This document shows positions 1 through 8,895 of a stretch of 64,000 nucleotides of DNA, piece after piece. The DNA lies in NCBI RefSeq assembly GCF_900104785.1, contig NZ_LT629733.1, forward strand, positions 156,501-220,500, given 5' to 3'. A program made the position numbers and the translations under genes. The DNA comes from Formosa sp. Hel1_31_208. Its GTDB lineage: Bacteria; Bacteroidota; Bacteroidia; Flavobacteriales; Flavobacteriaceae. A model generated the notes under the pieces. That model did no database searches. It was given only the letters and a program-made list of their open reading frames with translations, and had not been told where the DNA came from. Within the stretch, counting starts at the first letter, position 1. Each line of letters starts with the position of its first letter.

Positions 1-969
1 ATCAAGCACTAGCATTGTACTTTCTATTTTTGGAAGAATTACGGGAGGATAGTAATTTGGGATTTTTGCTTTCTTTTCAACATAACGTCCTGCGGAAAGT
101 GTTGGCACCAAATAGGCACCATATTGCTTCATTAAAGTCGCTGCTTCTTTATCCATAAACGACCCATGTTCTATCGTTTGAACTCCAGCCTTGATAGCGC
201 GCTTCATCCCTTCTTTCCCGTGGGCATGGGCGGCAACCACCATTCCATATTCACGTGCTATTTTTACAATTTCATCCACTTCTTCTTGCGTAAATTGAGC
301 GTTTTGACCATTTTTAGCCACACTCAACACACCACCCGTTGCGGTTATTTTTATTAAATCGGCTCCATTCTTATATCTCTGTCTCACGGCTTGCCTGGCA
401 TCTTCAACACCATTAATAACACCTTCCATTGGACCAGGATTACCCATTAAAGATTTCTTCCTTCCATTAGTAGGATCTGCATGACCTCCTGTAGTTGAGA
501 TAGCTTTTTCAGCAGTGAAAATTCGAGGTCCAGATACTTTTCCTTGAGCAATCGCATTACGCAAAGCGACATTGACTCCCGATCCTCCCAGATCTCTTAC
601 TGTGGTAAAACCAGCCATGAGGGTTCTATTAGCAATTTCAACTGAGGTAAATGCTACATCAGCCTCATTTTTTGTAAAAACATCTAAATACCTCGTCGGA
701 CTCGTTTCTCCTTCAATATGTACATGCATGTCTATAAGTCCTGGCATAACCGTTTTGCTTTTAAGATCAATAACGCTATCATCTGAAGCCTTCGGAGATA
801 TATATCCGTTCTCGATAGCAATTATTTTACTCCCAGATACTATGATTGTTCTTTCTGTTAAAATAGTTCCAGATTTCGTATCTATTAGTTGCCCACAGTG
901 TAAATAGGTATTTTGTCCAGTTACTGATAGTGTCAGTAAAAGGATAATAAGTTGTAGTAATGATTTCAT
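1..969 (-). CDS. Secreted metal-dependent amidohydrolase (C-terminus cut by window edge)
   Basis: The reading frame is open from the ATG at 969 to base 1, giving 323 residues without a stop. Residues 1-19 look like a signal peptide ending near SVTGQ. The amidohydrolase fold is shown by the metal-binding HxH in GLIDMHVH (H82, H84), a DLIKI segment near residue 200 holding the probable bridging lysine, a later AHAH, and IEHGS. The order fits the imidazolonepropionase-like/Xaa-Pro dipeptidase-like secreted branch of the superfamily, so the likely action is hydrolysis of a cyclic amide or peptide in the periplasm. Family members have roughly 420-430 residues, so about 100 C-terminal residues lie outside the window. 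The substrate cannot be told from sequence. It lies 10 nt downstream of galE on the same strand. Confidence 0.85.
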   Translation of the reverse strand, partial: MKSLLQLIILLLTLSVTGQNTYLHCGQLIDTKSGTILTERTIIVSGSKIIAIENGYISPKASDDSVIDLKSKTVMPGLIDMHVHIEGETSPTRYLDVFTKNEADVAFTSVEIANRTLMAGFTTVRDLGGSGVNVALRNAIAQGKVSGPRIFTAEKAISTTGGHADPTNGRKKSLMGNPGPMEGVINGVEDARQAVRQRYKNGADLIKITATGGVLSVAKNGQNAQFTQEEVDEIVKIAREYGMVVAAHAHGKEGMKRAIKAGVQTIEHGSFMDKEAATLMKQYGAYLVPTLSAGRYVEKKAKIPNYYPPVILPKIESTMLVLD

Positions 970-979
970 TATAGTTGAA

Positions 980-2002
980 TTAAATATTTCTAATTTGTTT
1001 TTCCCAGTGCCATGCCGAACGTATTGCATCGTCAAGTGTTAATACTGCTTTCCAGCCTAAGATTTTATTTGCTTTTTCAGTATGTGCATAAGCCGAAATA
1101 ACGTCCCCTTGTCGTCTTGGAGCAAATATATAGTTAAGTGACTGACCTGAAACACGCTCAAAAGTTTTAATAACTTCAAGCACAGAACTACCAACTCCTG
1201 TACCAATATTAAAGGATTCAAAATTAGAAGTGTTTTTGCCATTAAGTAGCCGTTGCAATGCCACAACATGAGCTTTGGCTAAATCTACAACATGAATATA
1301 ATCTCTTATGCAAGTTCCATCTTCAGTTGGATAATCGTTTCCGAAGACAGATAAACATTCTCTGAGTCCTGCTGCCGTTTGCGTGATATAAGGTACTAAG
1401 TTTTGAGGAACTCCAATAGGTAATTCACCAATTTTTGCACTTGGATGTGCTCCAATAGGATTAAAATAGCGCAAAGCAATCGCATTGAGCTCAGGGTTTA
1501 CATAGCAAGTATCCATAATAATCTCTTCTCCAATTTGCTTGGTATTTCCATAAGGAGATTCTGCTGGTTGCACAGGTGCTTTTTCAGTAATTGGCATTTC
1601 CTCAGCCTGACCATATACCGTACATGACGAACTAAAAATAAAATTTGACTCGTCGAGACCTATAACTTCCTTTAAGGTATAAATGAGTGTGTTTAAATTG
1701 TTTTCATAATAGTGTAAAGGCATTTGCACACTTTCTCCTACCGCTTTACTTGCCGCAAAATGAATGACGCCAGAAATATCTTTATGTTTTTGGAAAAATT
1801 GTTCAACTAGGGCTTTTTCTTTAAGATCTATGTTTTCGTAATTTGGAGTTTTTCCTGTAATTGAACTAATGCCTTTTAAAACATCGAGGGAAGAATTGGA
1901 TAAATCATCAATAATGACAACTTCAAAACCCTCATTTTGTAATTCTACAACCGTATGAGAGCCAATAAATCCAAGCCCTCCAGTAACAAGGATTTTTTTC
2001 AT
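980..2002 (-). CDS. galE: UDP-glucose 4-epimerase
   Basis: This extended short-chain dehydrogenase interconverts UDP-glucose and UDP-galactose (or the N-acetyl forms) using bound NAD. The N-terminal Rossmann motif GGLGFIGSHT, the SSSCTVYG segment with the catalytic Ser/Thr, and the YGNTK catalytic Tyr-Lys pair are all present. The 340-residue length is normal for GalE. An in-frame ATG at 2017 exists, but the start at 2002 is preferred: it begins with MKKILVTGG directly before the nucleotide-binding strand, and it sits one base after the stop of the upstream aminotransferase gene. The two genes are probably cotranscribed for supply of nucleotide sugars to envelope glycans. Confidence 0.93.
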   Translation of the reverse strand: MKKILVTGGLGFIGSHTVVELQNEGFEVVIIDDLSNSSLDVLKGISSITGKTPNYENIDLKEKALVEQFFQKHKDISGVIHFAASKAVGESVQMPLHYYENNLNTLIYTLKEVIGLDESNFIFSSSCTVYGQAEEMPITEKAPVQPAESPYGNTKQIGEEIIMDTCYVNPELNAIALRYFNPIGAHPSAKIGELPIGVPQNLVPYITQTAAGLRECLSVFGNDYPTEDGTCIRDYIHVVDLAKAHVVALQRLLNGKNTSNFESFNIGTGVGSSVLEVIKTFERVSGQSLNYIFAPRRQGDVISAYAHTEKANKILGWKAVLTLDDAIRSAWHWEKQIRNI

Positions 2003-2003
2003 A

Positions 2004-3158
2004 CTAAGAATTGACAAAATTTTTCACAGTTGATGTTATGAATTCAATTTGATCATCATCTAACTCTGTGTGCATTGGTAAAGAAATCACTTCTTTTACC
2101 AACTGATTGGTCACTTTAAAATCGGCTTCATTATATCTAGAATCTAGATACGCTTTTTGGCGATGTAAAGGAATTGGATAATAAACACCACACGGAATAC
2201 CTTTATCATTCAAATGTTTCACTAAAGCGTCACGATCGCCTTTTAGAACCCTTAAGGTATATTGATGAAATACATGACAATCACAGCTGCTACAAATTCC
2301 TAAACACTCTGATTTACCTGAAGGTGTAATTATATACTCTTCATTTGCAAAAGCAGTATTGTATGCTCTAGCAGCATTTTGTCGAGCTTGATTATAGTTA
2401 TCTAAATGCTTTAACTTAATGTTTAAGATAGTAGCTTGTATAGAATCTAATCTCGAATTCACACCCACCACATCATGATGGTAACGTACATACATACCAT
2501 GATTTACAACACCTCTAATTGTATGCGCTAAATCATCATCGTTAGTGAAAATAGCACCACCGTCGCCATAGCAACCTAAATTTTTTGAAGGAAAAAATGA
2601 TGTAGAGGCAATATGTCCTATGGTTCCTGCTTTTGCTTTTCTGCCGTCTGTATATGTATATGTGGCCCCAATACCTTGAGCATTATCTTCAATAACAAAT
2701 AAATTATTTGTTTGCGCAATATCCATTAGCGCTTCCATATTAGCGCACATTCCAAAAAGATGAACTGGAACAATAGCCTTTGTTTTTGGTGTGATTGCAT
2801 TTTTAACAGCTTCAACATCAATATTGAAGGTTACTGGATCTACATCAACCAAAACAGGAGTCAGATTCAATAACGCGATTACCTCAACGGTTGCCGCGAA
2901 GGTAAAATCAGCCGTAATCACTTCATCTCCCGGCTTCAACCCTAAACCCATCATTGCAATTTGTAAAGCGTCTGTACCATTGGCACAAGGAATGACATGT
3001 TTAACCCCTAAATATTTCTCTAAGTTGTTCTGAAATTCATGAACCTTTGGTCCATTAATATACGCTGTAGAGTCTAAGACCTCCAAAACCGATTGATCTA
3101 CCTCTTCTTTTATTTTGTTATATTGACCCTTGAGGTCAACCATTTGAATTTTTTTCAT
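2004..3158 (-). CDS. DegT/DnrJ/EryC1/StrS-family PLP-dependent sugar aminotransferase
   Basis: This is a fold-type I PLP enzyme that transfers an amino group, usually from glutamate, to a keto-sugar nucleotide. The family signature is seen in the N-terminal MVDLKGQY, the cofactor aspartate segment VIEDNAQGIGA, and STSFFPSKNLGCYGDGG, where the lysine near residue 190 forms the Schiff base. The 384-residue length is typical. Longer in-frame starts exist up to 3188, but MKKIQMVDL at 3158 matches family N-termini. A Cys-rich stretch (CLGICSSCDC) near residue 300 is somewhat unusual. Its stop is one base from galE, suggesting nucleotide-sugar synthesis for LPS or surface polysaccharide; the exact sugar cannot be named. 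Confidence 0.88.
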   Translation of the reverse strand: MKKIQMVDLKGQYNKIKEEVDQSVLEVLDSTAYINGPKVHEFQNNLEKYLGVKHVIPCANGTDALQIAMMGLGLKPGDEVITADFTFAATVEVIALLNLTPVLVDVDPVTFNIDVEAVKNAITPKTKAIVPVHLFGMCANMEALMDIAQTNNLFVIEDNAQGIGATYTYTDGRKAKAGTIGHIASTSFFPSKNLGCYGDGGAIFTNDDDLAHTIRGVVNHGMYVRYHHDVVGVNSRLDSIQATILNIKLKHLDNYNQARQNAARAYNTAFANEEYIITPSGKSECLGICSSCDCHVFHQYTLRVLKGDRDALVKHLNDKGIPCGVYYPIPLHRQKAYLDSRYNEADFKVTNQLVKEVISLPMHTELDDDQIEFITSTVKNFVNS

Positions 3159-3164
3159 ACCAGA

Positions 3165-3196
3165 CGAAAATACAAAATTCATTAGCATTAAGCAAT
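3165..3196 (-). promoter_or_regulatory. Candidate Bacteroidota promoter for aminotransferase-galE
   Basis: On the minus strand, ATTG (3193-3196) is followed after 20 nt by TATTTTCG (3165-3172), one mismatch from the TAnnTTTG -7 consensus. Transcription would begin almost at the ATG at 3158, giving a very short or absent leader, which lowers confidence. It lies inside the longer candidate frame starting at 3188, which argues against that start. Confidence 0.35.
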
Positions 3197-3246
3197 GAAT
3201 TTATTTCAAAGAACAGTATTTTAGCATTAATCTAAACGATTAGATA

Positions 3247-4473
3247 TTGTACAATTTAGGAATCTATATATTTTCTTTTACATTGAAGCTACTCGGCTTT
3301 TTCAATCCTAAGATCAAACGCGGAATTGAGGGTCGTAAAAACACCTTCAAAACACTTGAAGAAACAATTAACACTGCTGATAAAATCATTTGGTTTCATT
3401 GTGCTTCTTTAGGAGAATTCGAACAAGGATTGCCCGTTTTCGAGGTGATAAGAACTCAATATCCCAATCACAAAATTGTGCTTAGCTTTTTTTCTCCATC
3501 AGGTTATGACATTAGAAAAAACACCAATGTGGCCGATGTTGTTATTTATCTTCCGTTAGATACGAAAGCCAATGCAAAACGTTATGTGGAAATCGTACGT
3601 CCAGAATTTACGGTATTTGTAAAATATGATATTTGGCCTAATTTACTTCTCGAATTACAACGACAAAAACGGCGATCTATTTTAATTTCTGCATTATTTA
3701 GACCAGATCAATCTTATTTTAAATTTTATGGAGGAAAACGAAAATCTGCTTTACTTGCTTTTGAACACATCTTTGTTCAAAATGAGAATTCTAAAACTCT
3801 TCTCAATTCAATTCAGTTTCATTCTGTAACCATATCTGGAGATACACGGTTTGACAGAGTTGCCAATCAATTGTCACAAGTCAATACCCTTGACTTTATT
3901 TCAGAATTCAAAAATGATAGTACATGTATTGTTATTGGAAGTTCATGGACTGAGGATGAAGCTGTTCTTATTCCATATATAAATGCAAATGCATCGAAAG
4001 ACTTAAAGTTTATCATTGCACCTCATGAAATTAAAGCTCACAATATAAAGGCAATTACTTCAAAACTGGAGGTAGATTTTGTGTTATTTTCTGAAAAAGA
4101 TCATAAGCCACTAACAGACAAAACCGTTTTTATTATTGACACCATTGGCATTCTATCTAAAATCTACAGTTATGCTGATATTGCATATGTTGGCGGTGCC
4201 ATGGGCCAAACAGGCTTGCATAACATCCTAGAACCAGCTGTATTTCAAGTACCTATCATTATAGGTAAAAACCATAATAAATTCCCTGAAGCTAAAGCTA
4301 TGATCGAAAAAGCAGGGGTAATATCAGTAGCTGATAGAAAGGATTTAAGAACCGTTTTAGATTCACTCACGACATCTCCTCAAATGCGCGACGCATTAGG
4401 TAAAAAAAATTCAGAATTTATTGAAAAAAATAAGGGTGCAGTAGTCCAAATAACTAACTACATACGTATATAA
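3247..4473 (+). CDS. waaA: 3-deoxy-D-manno-octulosonic acid (Kdo) transferase
   Basis: WaaA/KdtA transfers Kdo from CMP-Kdo to lipid A precursor on the cytoplasmic face of the inner membrane. The protein has a hydrophobic N-terminal anchor, then the GT30 pattern: GIEGRKNTF, IWFHCASLGEFEQGLPV (acidic catalytic motif), DIWPNLLLEL, and a C-terminal GT-B nucleotide-binding part with GAMGQTGLHNILEPAVF. The 408-residue length is typical. The start is TTG at 3247: an in-frame stop lies at 3241-3243 and no ATG precedes the conserved YNLGIY segment. It is divergent from the aminotransferase-galE pair. Confidence 0.93.
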   Translation: MYNLGIYIFSFTLKLLGFFNPKIKRGIEGRKNTFKTLEETINTADKIIWFHCASLGEFEQGLPVFEVIRTQYPNHKIVLSFFSPSGYDIRKNTNVADVVIYLPLDTKANAKRYVEIVRPEFTVFVKYDIWPNLLLELQRQKRRSILISALFRPDQSYFKFYGGKRKSALLAFEHIFVQNENSKTLLNSIQFHSVTISGDTRFDRVANQLSQVNTLDFISEFKNDSTCIVIGSSWTEDEAVLIPYINANASKDLKFIIAPHEIKAHNIKAITSKLEVDFVLFSEKDHKPLTDKTVFIIDTIGILSKIYSYADIAYVGGAMGQTGLHNILEPAVFQVPIIIGKNHNKFPEAKAMIEKAGVISVADRKDLRTVLDSLTTSPQMRDALGKKNSEFIEKNKGAVVQITNYIRI

Positions 4474-4580
4474 GGCGACTATTGAATAATACTAAATTTC
4501 GATAAATGTTAAAAAATTAACAGTTATTCAATTTAAGTTATTAATTTCGTGAATTAACAATTACACTAAAACTATCAAAA

Positions 4581-4964
4581 ATGAAAAAACTGATTTTAAA
4601 CCTCGCATTAGTATTGGCACTTATAGTGTCTGTAACATCATGTAGAGAAACCAAAGAAGAAGCAGCTAAAGCTGGTGATGCTGTTGAAAATGCAGCAGAT
4701 AAAGCTGAAGACGCTGTAAAAGATGCTACTGAAGCAACAGGTGACGCCATAGAAGAAGGTGCTGAAGACGTTAAAGAAGGTGCTGAAGACGCTGTAGATG
4801 CAGCTGGTGACGCTATGAAAGAAGGTGTTGACAAAATGAAAGAAGGCGCTGAAGATATGGCTAAAGACGCCAAAGACGCAGTAAAAGAAGGCGCTGACAA
4901 AGCTAAGGAGGAAGGTTCTAAAGCTTTAAATGATGCTGCAAACAAAGTAAAAGAAAACAACTAA
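4581..4964 (+). CDS. Small lipoprotein built of 11-residue amphipathic helical repeats
   Basis: The 127-residue product has a lipoprotein signal peptide (residues 1-20, cysteine C21 in SVTSC). From residue 31 to the C-terminus it divides into eight 11-residue units plus a 9-residue remainder, for example AGDAVENAADK, AEDAVKDATEA, TGDAIEEGAED, MKEGAEDMAKD, AKDAVKEGADK. Composition is nearly all Ala, Glu, Asp, Lys and Gly with regularly placed Val/Met/Ile, and there is no aromatic residue or proline. Eleven-residue periodicity is the hallmark of LEA group 3, apolipoprotein and synuclein-like amphipathic helices, so a membrane-surface or stress-protective role is plausible but inferred. A strong terminator follows at 4989. 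The antisense frame at 4541-4960 is an artefact of the repetitive codons. Confidence 0.8.
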   Translation: MKKLILNLALVLALIVSVTSCRETKEEAAKAGDAVENAADKAEDAVKDATEATGDAIEEGAEDVKEGAEDAVDAAGDAMKEGVDKMKEGAEDMAKDAKDAVKEGADKAKEEGSKALNDAANKVKENN

Positions 4965-4988
4965 ATTAAAGTTGCTTTTATAAAAAAA

Positions 4989-5015
4989 GGGTCTGATATA
5001 ATCAGACCCTTTTTT
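4989..5015 (+). terminator. Intrinsic terminator after the 11-mer lipoprotein gene
   Basis: A 9-bp perfect stem (GGGTCTGAT at 4989-4997 and ATCAGACCC at 5001-5009) with a 3-nt loop is followed by six T. It lies 24 nt past the stop at 4964. Confidence 0.9.
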
Positions 5016-5244
5016 ATTTATAATTATTCGTCTACTATTCATCTCCCTGTCGCTACAATATTCAAAATCAATAAAGATAAGAGCTATAACTTTAATTAGT
5101 TTTTTTAATACAAGCCCAAAAACGGAAATTGAATTCGTCTAGTCCTATATCAACAATTTGAAAAAAGTCAATCCGAATTATCAGATTGCTTTTTTCTTTT
5201 TAAAAGGGCTGATAGTCTTGTTCTTATGGTCATTTTAAAAAGAA
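5016..5244. other. Non-coding stretch between two terminators
   Basis: About 230 bases between the lipoprotein terminator and the tRNA-operon terminator, within a gene-free gap from 4965 to 5278. I see no coding potential, repeat or RNA structure that I can support here. Confidence 0.5.
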
Positions 5245-5272
5245 AAAAGTCGAAACTTTCGTTTCGACTTTT
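5245..5272 (-). terminator. Intrinsic terminator of the tRNA operon
   Basis: A 12-bp stem (AAAAGTCGAAAC, 5245-5256, with GTTTCGACTTTT, 5261-5272) and a TTTC loop. On the minus strand it follows the 3' end of tRNA-Leu (5279) by 6 nt and leads into a T-rich flank. Confidence 0.85.
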
Positions 5273-5278
5273 CATCTG

Positions 5279-5362
5279 TACTGAAGACGGGACTTGAACC
5301 CGTACGTCCTAATGGACATTGGATTTTAAGTCCAACGTGTCTACCAATTCCACCACTTCAGC
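5279..5362 (-). tRNA. tRNA-Leu (anticodon TAA)
   Basis: Minus-strand sequence of 84 nt including discriminator A. The acceptor stem GCTGAAG pairs with CTTCAGT (last pair G-T), the anticodon stem-loop is TTGGA-CTTAAAA-TCCAA with anticodon TAA, there is a long variable arm typical of a class II tRNA, and the T arm is ACGGG-TTCAAGT-CCCGT. CCA is not encoded. It decodes UUA. Confidence 0.96.
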
Positions 5363-5384
5363 TTGGTATATTTTTAAGGCTTAG

Positions 5385-5456
5385 AGCGAAAGACGGGATT
5401 TGAACCCGCGACCCCCACCTTGGCAAGGTGATGCTCTACCCCTGAGCTACTTTCGC
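5385..5456 (-). tRNA. tRNA-Gly (anticodon GCC)
   Basis: Minus-strand 72-nt tRNA: acceptor GCGAAAG with CTTTCGC, D arm GCTC-AGGGGTA-GAGC, anticodon loop TTGCCAA giving GCC, and T arm GCGGG-TTCAAAT-CCCGT. It is 22 nt upstream of tRNA-Leu and shares its promoter and terminator. CCA is not encoded. Confidence 0.97.
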
Positions 5457-5500
5457 ATTATAGCAATTTTTTAAATGAACGTTTATTGTAATTGCGAGCG

Positions 5501-5530
5501 CAAATTTAAGACTTTTCTTAGAAATCCAAA
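5501..5530 (-). promoter_or_regulatory. Promoter of the tRNA-Gly/tRNA-Leu operon
   Basis: On the minus strand, TTTG (5527-5530), 18 nt, then a perfect TAnnTTTG box TAAATTTG (5501-5508). It lies about 45 nt upstream of the first base of tRNA-Gly and inside the short gap before the mutS stop, as expected for a Bacteroidota RpoD promoter. Confidence 0.7.
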
Positions 5531-5558
5531 GCCTTTTACTAAAAAAAATACAGATTTT

Positions 5559-8171
5559 TTATGCACGTTTCTTTTTCAATAACATACGCTTAATTTCATT
5601 GAGTTTCATCAATGCTTCTACCGGTGTTAAAGTATCAATATCTATATTTACAATCTCCTCTTTAATCTGCTCTAACAAGGGGTCATCCAAATTAAAGAAA
5701 CTTAACTGCATCTCATTATTTAGGGTTTTCACTTTATCGGTTAACTCCTCACTTGAGTGCGATTTTTCTAATTGTTTTAGTATTTTATTTGCACGATGAA
5801 TGACCTGTTGTGGCATTCCTGCCATTTTAGCTACATGAATTCCAAAACTATGCTCACTACCACCTTCAACAAGTTTTCTAAGAAATAATACGTTATCCTT
5901 TAATTCCTTTACTGAAACATTAAAATTCTTGATACGATCGAAGGTTTCAGACATCTCGTTTAACTCGTGATAGTGGGTTGCAAATAAGGTTTTTGCTCTG
6001 CTAGGATGTTCATGTAAATATTCACTGATTGCCCAAGCAATAGAAATCCCATCATAGGTGCTAGTTCCGCGACCTATTTCATCTAAAAGCACCAAACTTC
6101 GCTCTGATATATTATTTAAAATCAAAGCTGTTTCATTCATCTCAACCATAAAAGTTGATTCGCCCATCGAAATGTTATCACTGGCACCAACTCTTGTAAA
6201 TATTTTATCGGTCAATCCTATAGTCGCCACTTCCGCAGGAACAAAACTTCCCATCTGTGCTAATAATACAATCAAAGCTGTTTGACGTAAAATTGCCGAC
6301 TTACCAGACATATTCGGACCCGTAATCATTATTATTTGTTCTTGTTCTCTATCGAGATACAAATCATTGGCTATATAAGGTTCTCCAGGAGGCAATTGTT
6401 TCTCAATAACTGGATGCCTTCCATTTTTTATATCTAATTCATGACCCTCAGTTAAAAATGGCCTTGTATAGTTATTTTGAATTGCCAGTTGTGCAAACCC
6501 AGTTAAGCAATCTAATTGCGCAATCAATGCTGAATTTTTTTGAACTGGCTTAATGTACTCCCCAATCCATTTCACCAATTCTGCAAATAACTGCTGCTCT
6601 ATGGCTAAAATTCGCTCTTCAGCCCCTAAGATTTTAGTTTCGTATTCTTTTAACTCTTCAGTTATATAGCGTTCGGCACTTACTAATGTTTGCTTTCGTA
6701 TCCAGTCTTCAGGAACTTTGTCTTTATGGGTATGACGAACTTCAATATAATAGCCAAACACATTATTAGACGCTATTTTAAGTGAGGTAATACCTGTTCG
6801 TTCACTTTCACGCTCTAACATTTGATTTAAATAATCTTTACCTGATGCGGATAGCTCACGAAGGTCTTTCAACTCAGCAGAAAAATCAGAAGAAATCGTA
6901 TGTCCTTTTAGAATATTAACAGGTGCGTCCTCATTTAGAGTAGCTTTAATTCGTTCACGCAAGACTTCGCAATCATCTAATTGTTCTCCAATTAACTGTA
7001 AGGCCTTATTTTTAGTTTGAAGCGCAATGGCCTTTATGGGAACTATAGCTTCTAATGCATTTTTAAGTTGAACAACTTCTCGAGGTGTTATTTTAGCTGT
7101 AGCCACCTTTGAAATAAGGCGCTCAATATCTCCAATTTGTTTTAATTGATGCTGAAATTTTTGTAATGTAACTGTATCCTTTATCACATATTCTACAACA
7201 TCATGACGCTGATTTATTGATGACAAATTCACTAAAGGCAAAGCCAACCATCGCTTCAATAATCGCCCACCCATTGGCGAAATAGTCTTATCAATCACAT
7301 CAATAAGTGTCACTGCATTTTGGTTTGTAGATTGATATAGCTCTAAATTTTTAATAGTAAAGCGATCCATCCACACATGTTCGCCTTTTGTCAAGCGTTG
7401 AATAGATGTGATATGCTGTAATTTGTGATGTTGTGTTTCACCTAAGTAATGTAATACAGCTCCGGCGGCTACAATACCTTCATAAAGATCATCGATTCCG
7501 AACCCTTTGAGTGACTTTATATTAAAATGTTTTAACAAAGTCTCATTAGCATAATCATCTTGAAGTACCCAATCGTCTATATAAAATGTATGAAAATCAT
7601 GACCAAAAGCGGCTGCAAATTTTTGTCGGTTTGGTTTGGATACCAAAACTTCACTAGGTCTAAAGTTTTGAAGCAATTTATCTACGTATTCTTCATTACC
7701 TTGTGATAAAAAGAACTCTCCCGTAGAAACATCTAAAAACGAGACACCAACCGCCTTTACCCCAAAGAATACAGCTGCTAGGAAGTTATTTGTTTTAGAA
7801 TGTAATATATCATCATTGAGAGCCACACCAGGAGTCACCAATTCAGTAACGCCACGTTTCACAATAGTCTTTGTTTGTTTAGGATCTTCAAGTTGATCAC
7901 AAATAGCAACACGCTCTCCGGCTTTAACCAGTTTTGGTAAGTAGGTATTAAGAGAGTGATGCGGAAAACCAGCCAATTCAATTTCAGTCTCACTTCCCGC
8001 TCCACGCTTGGTTAATATAATATCTAAAATCTTAGAGGCTTTTACAGCGTCTTGACCAAAGGTTTCATAAAAATCGCCAACTCTAAATAGTAATAAAGCA
8101 TCAGGATATTTTACCTTGATGGCGTTATACTGCTTCATTAATGGTGTTTCTTTTTTTGCTTTCTTGGCCAA
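5559..8171 (-). CDS. mutS: DNA mismatch repair protein MutS
   Basis: MutS recognises mispaired and looped bases and, after ATP exchange, recruits MutL. At 870 residues it is full length. The mismatch-wedge motif is in GDFYETFG (Phe34, Glu36), the C-terminal ABC-type ATPase has Walker A GPNMSGKS near residue 617, a [15 protein letters not shown]alker B/signature block and the FATHYHEL switch. The connector, lever and clamp domains between are of normal length. The start [15 protein letters not shown] places the FYE motif at the usual distance. It is not obviously in an operon; the tRNA promoter begins right after its stop and trmH is divergent. Confidence 0.97.
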   Translation of the reverse strand: MAKKAKKETPLMKQYNAIKVKYPDALLLFRVGDFYETFGQDAVKASKILDIILTKRGAGSETEIELAGFPHHSLNTYLPKLVKAGERVAICDQLEDPKQTKTIVKRGVTELVTPGVALNDDILHSKTNNFLAAVFFGVKAVGVSFLDVSTGEFFLSQGNEEYVDKLLQNFRPSEVLVSKPNRQKFAAAFGHDFHTFYIDDWVLQDDYANETLLKHFNIKSLKGFGIDDLYEGIVAAGAVLHYLGETQHHKLQHITSIQRLTKGEHVWMDRFTIKNLELYQSTNQNAVTLIDVIDKTISPMGGRLLKRWLALPLVNLSSINQRHDVVEYVIKDTVTLQKFQHQLKQIGDIERLISKVATAKITPREVVQLKNALEAIVPIKAIALQTKNKALQLIGEQLDDCEVLRERIKATLNEDAPVNILKGHTISSDFSAELKDLRELSASGKDYLNQMLERESERTGITSLKIASNNVFGYYIEVRHTHKDKVPEDWIRKQTLVSAERYITEELKEYETKILGAEERILAIEQQLFAELVKWIGEYIKPVQKNSALIAQLDCLTGFAQLAIQNNYTRPFLTEGHELDIKNGRHPVIEKQLPPGEPYIANDLYLDREQEQIIMITGPNMSGKSAILRQTALIVLLAQMGSFVPAEVATIGLTDKIFTRVGASDNISMGESTFMVEMNETALILNNISERSLVLLDEIGRGTSTYDGISIAWAISEYLHEHPSRAKTLFATHYHELNEMSETFDRIKNFNVSVKELKDNVLFLRKLVEGGSEHSFGIHVAKMAGMPQQVIHRANKILKQLEKSHSSEELTDKVKTLNNEMQLSFFNLDDPLLEQIKEEIVNIDIDTLTPVEALMKLNEIKRMLLKKKRA

Positions 8172-8192
8172 GGCTTGTCCTATTTTAAATTG

Positions 8193-8200
8193 TATTTTTG
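8193..8200 (+). promoter_or_regulatory. Candidate -7 box upstream of the TrmH-family gene
   Basis: TATTTTTG matches TAnnTTTG exactly in the mutS/trmH divergent gap, but no TTTG-like element lies 18-21 nt upstream and the box is over 90 nt from the start codon. Confidence 0.25.
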
Positions 8201-8292
8201 CTTAAATGATAAGATTGCTAATGTACTTATAATTTCAAGTTTTATAAAGTTCAAACCACATAAGTTATCTACAAAAAAGCTAAGATTTTAAC

Positions 8293-8841
8293 ATGCGAAA
8301 ACTAAAAAATAGCGAACTCGACCGGTTGAATATTGACGAATTTAAGTCGGTAGAAAAAACACCTCTTATTATTGTATTAGATAATATTAGAAGCTTAAAC
8401 AATATTGGTTCAGTATTTAGAACAAGTGATGCCTTTTTGGTTGAAAAAATTTATCTCTGCGGAATTACGGCAACACCGCCTCATAATGACATTAGAAAAA
8501 CCGCGTTAGGAAGCACCAAAACCGTTGATTGGGAATACGCTGAACACACGCTAGATGTGGTGAATAAGTTAAAATCTGAAAACGTCAAAGTCATTTCTAT
8601 TGAACAAGTTGAGCGTGCCATCATGTTAAACGACTTTCAACCTAAAATTAGTCAAAAATATGCCTTGGTGTTTGGCAACGAAGTGAAAGGCGTTACTCAA
8701 GACATCGTTAATGCTAGTGATTTGGTAATAGAAATCCCTCAATTTGGCACGAAGCATTCCCTAAATATCTCTGTGAGTTGTGGTGTTGTGGTTTGGGATT
8801 TATTTTCGAAAATGCAAAAAAAAGAAAAGGTGTCATTCTAA
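8293..8841 (+). CDS. TrmH/SpoU-family RNA 2'-O-ribose methyltransferase
   Basis: A 182-residue SPOUT-class methyltransferase that uses S-adenosylmethionine to methylate a ribose in tRNA or rRNA. The three family motifs are present: LDNIRSLNNIGSVFRTSDA near the N-terminus with the catalytic arginine, LVFGNEVKGV in the knot, and IPQFGTKHSLNISVSCGVV forming the trefoil-knot cofactor pocket. No N-terminal substrate-binding extension is seen, so it resembles short TrmH/TrmL-like members. The exact target nucleotide is not deducible. It is convergent with the FolK-kinase gene. Confidence 0.9.
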   Translation: MRKLKNSELDRLNIDEFKSVEKTPLIIVLDNIRSLNNIGSVFRTSDAFLVEKIYLCGITATPPHNDIRKTALGSTKTVDWEYAEHTLDVVNKLKSENVKVISIEQVERAIMLNDFQPKISQKYALVFGNEVKGVTQDIVNASDLVIEIPQFGTKHSLNISVSCGVVVWDLFSKMQKKEKVSF

Positions 8842-8895
8842 AAGCATTTCAGGATTTCAGAAGTGTTGATTCTATTTCAAATGAGGAGTAACATA

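Noticed and set aside
572..907. Plus-strand open frame of 111 codons
   Set aside because: It is the shadow of the amidohydrolase, whose minus-strand frame has a signal peptide and metal-binding motifs.
4541..4960. Minus-strand open frame of 139 codons opposite the 11-mer lipoprotein
   Set aside because: It is Ser/Ala-rich only because it mirrors repetitive GCT/GAA/AAA codons; the plus-strand gene has a lipobox, repeats and terminator.
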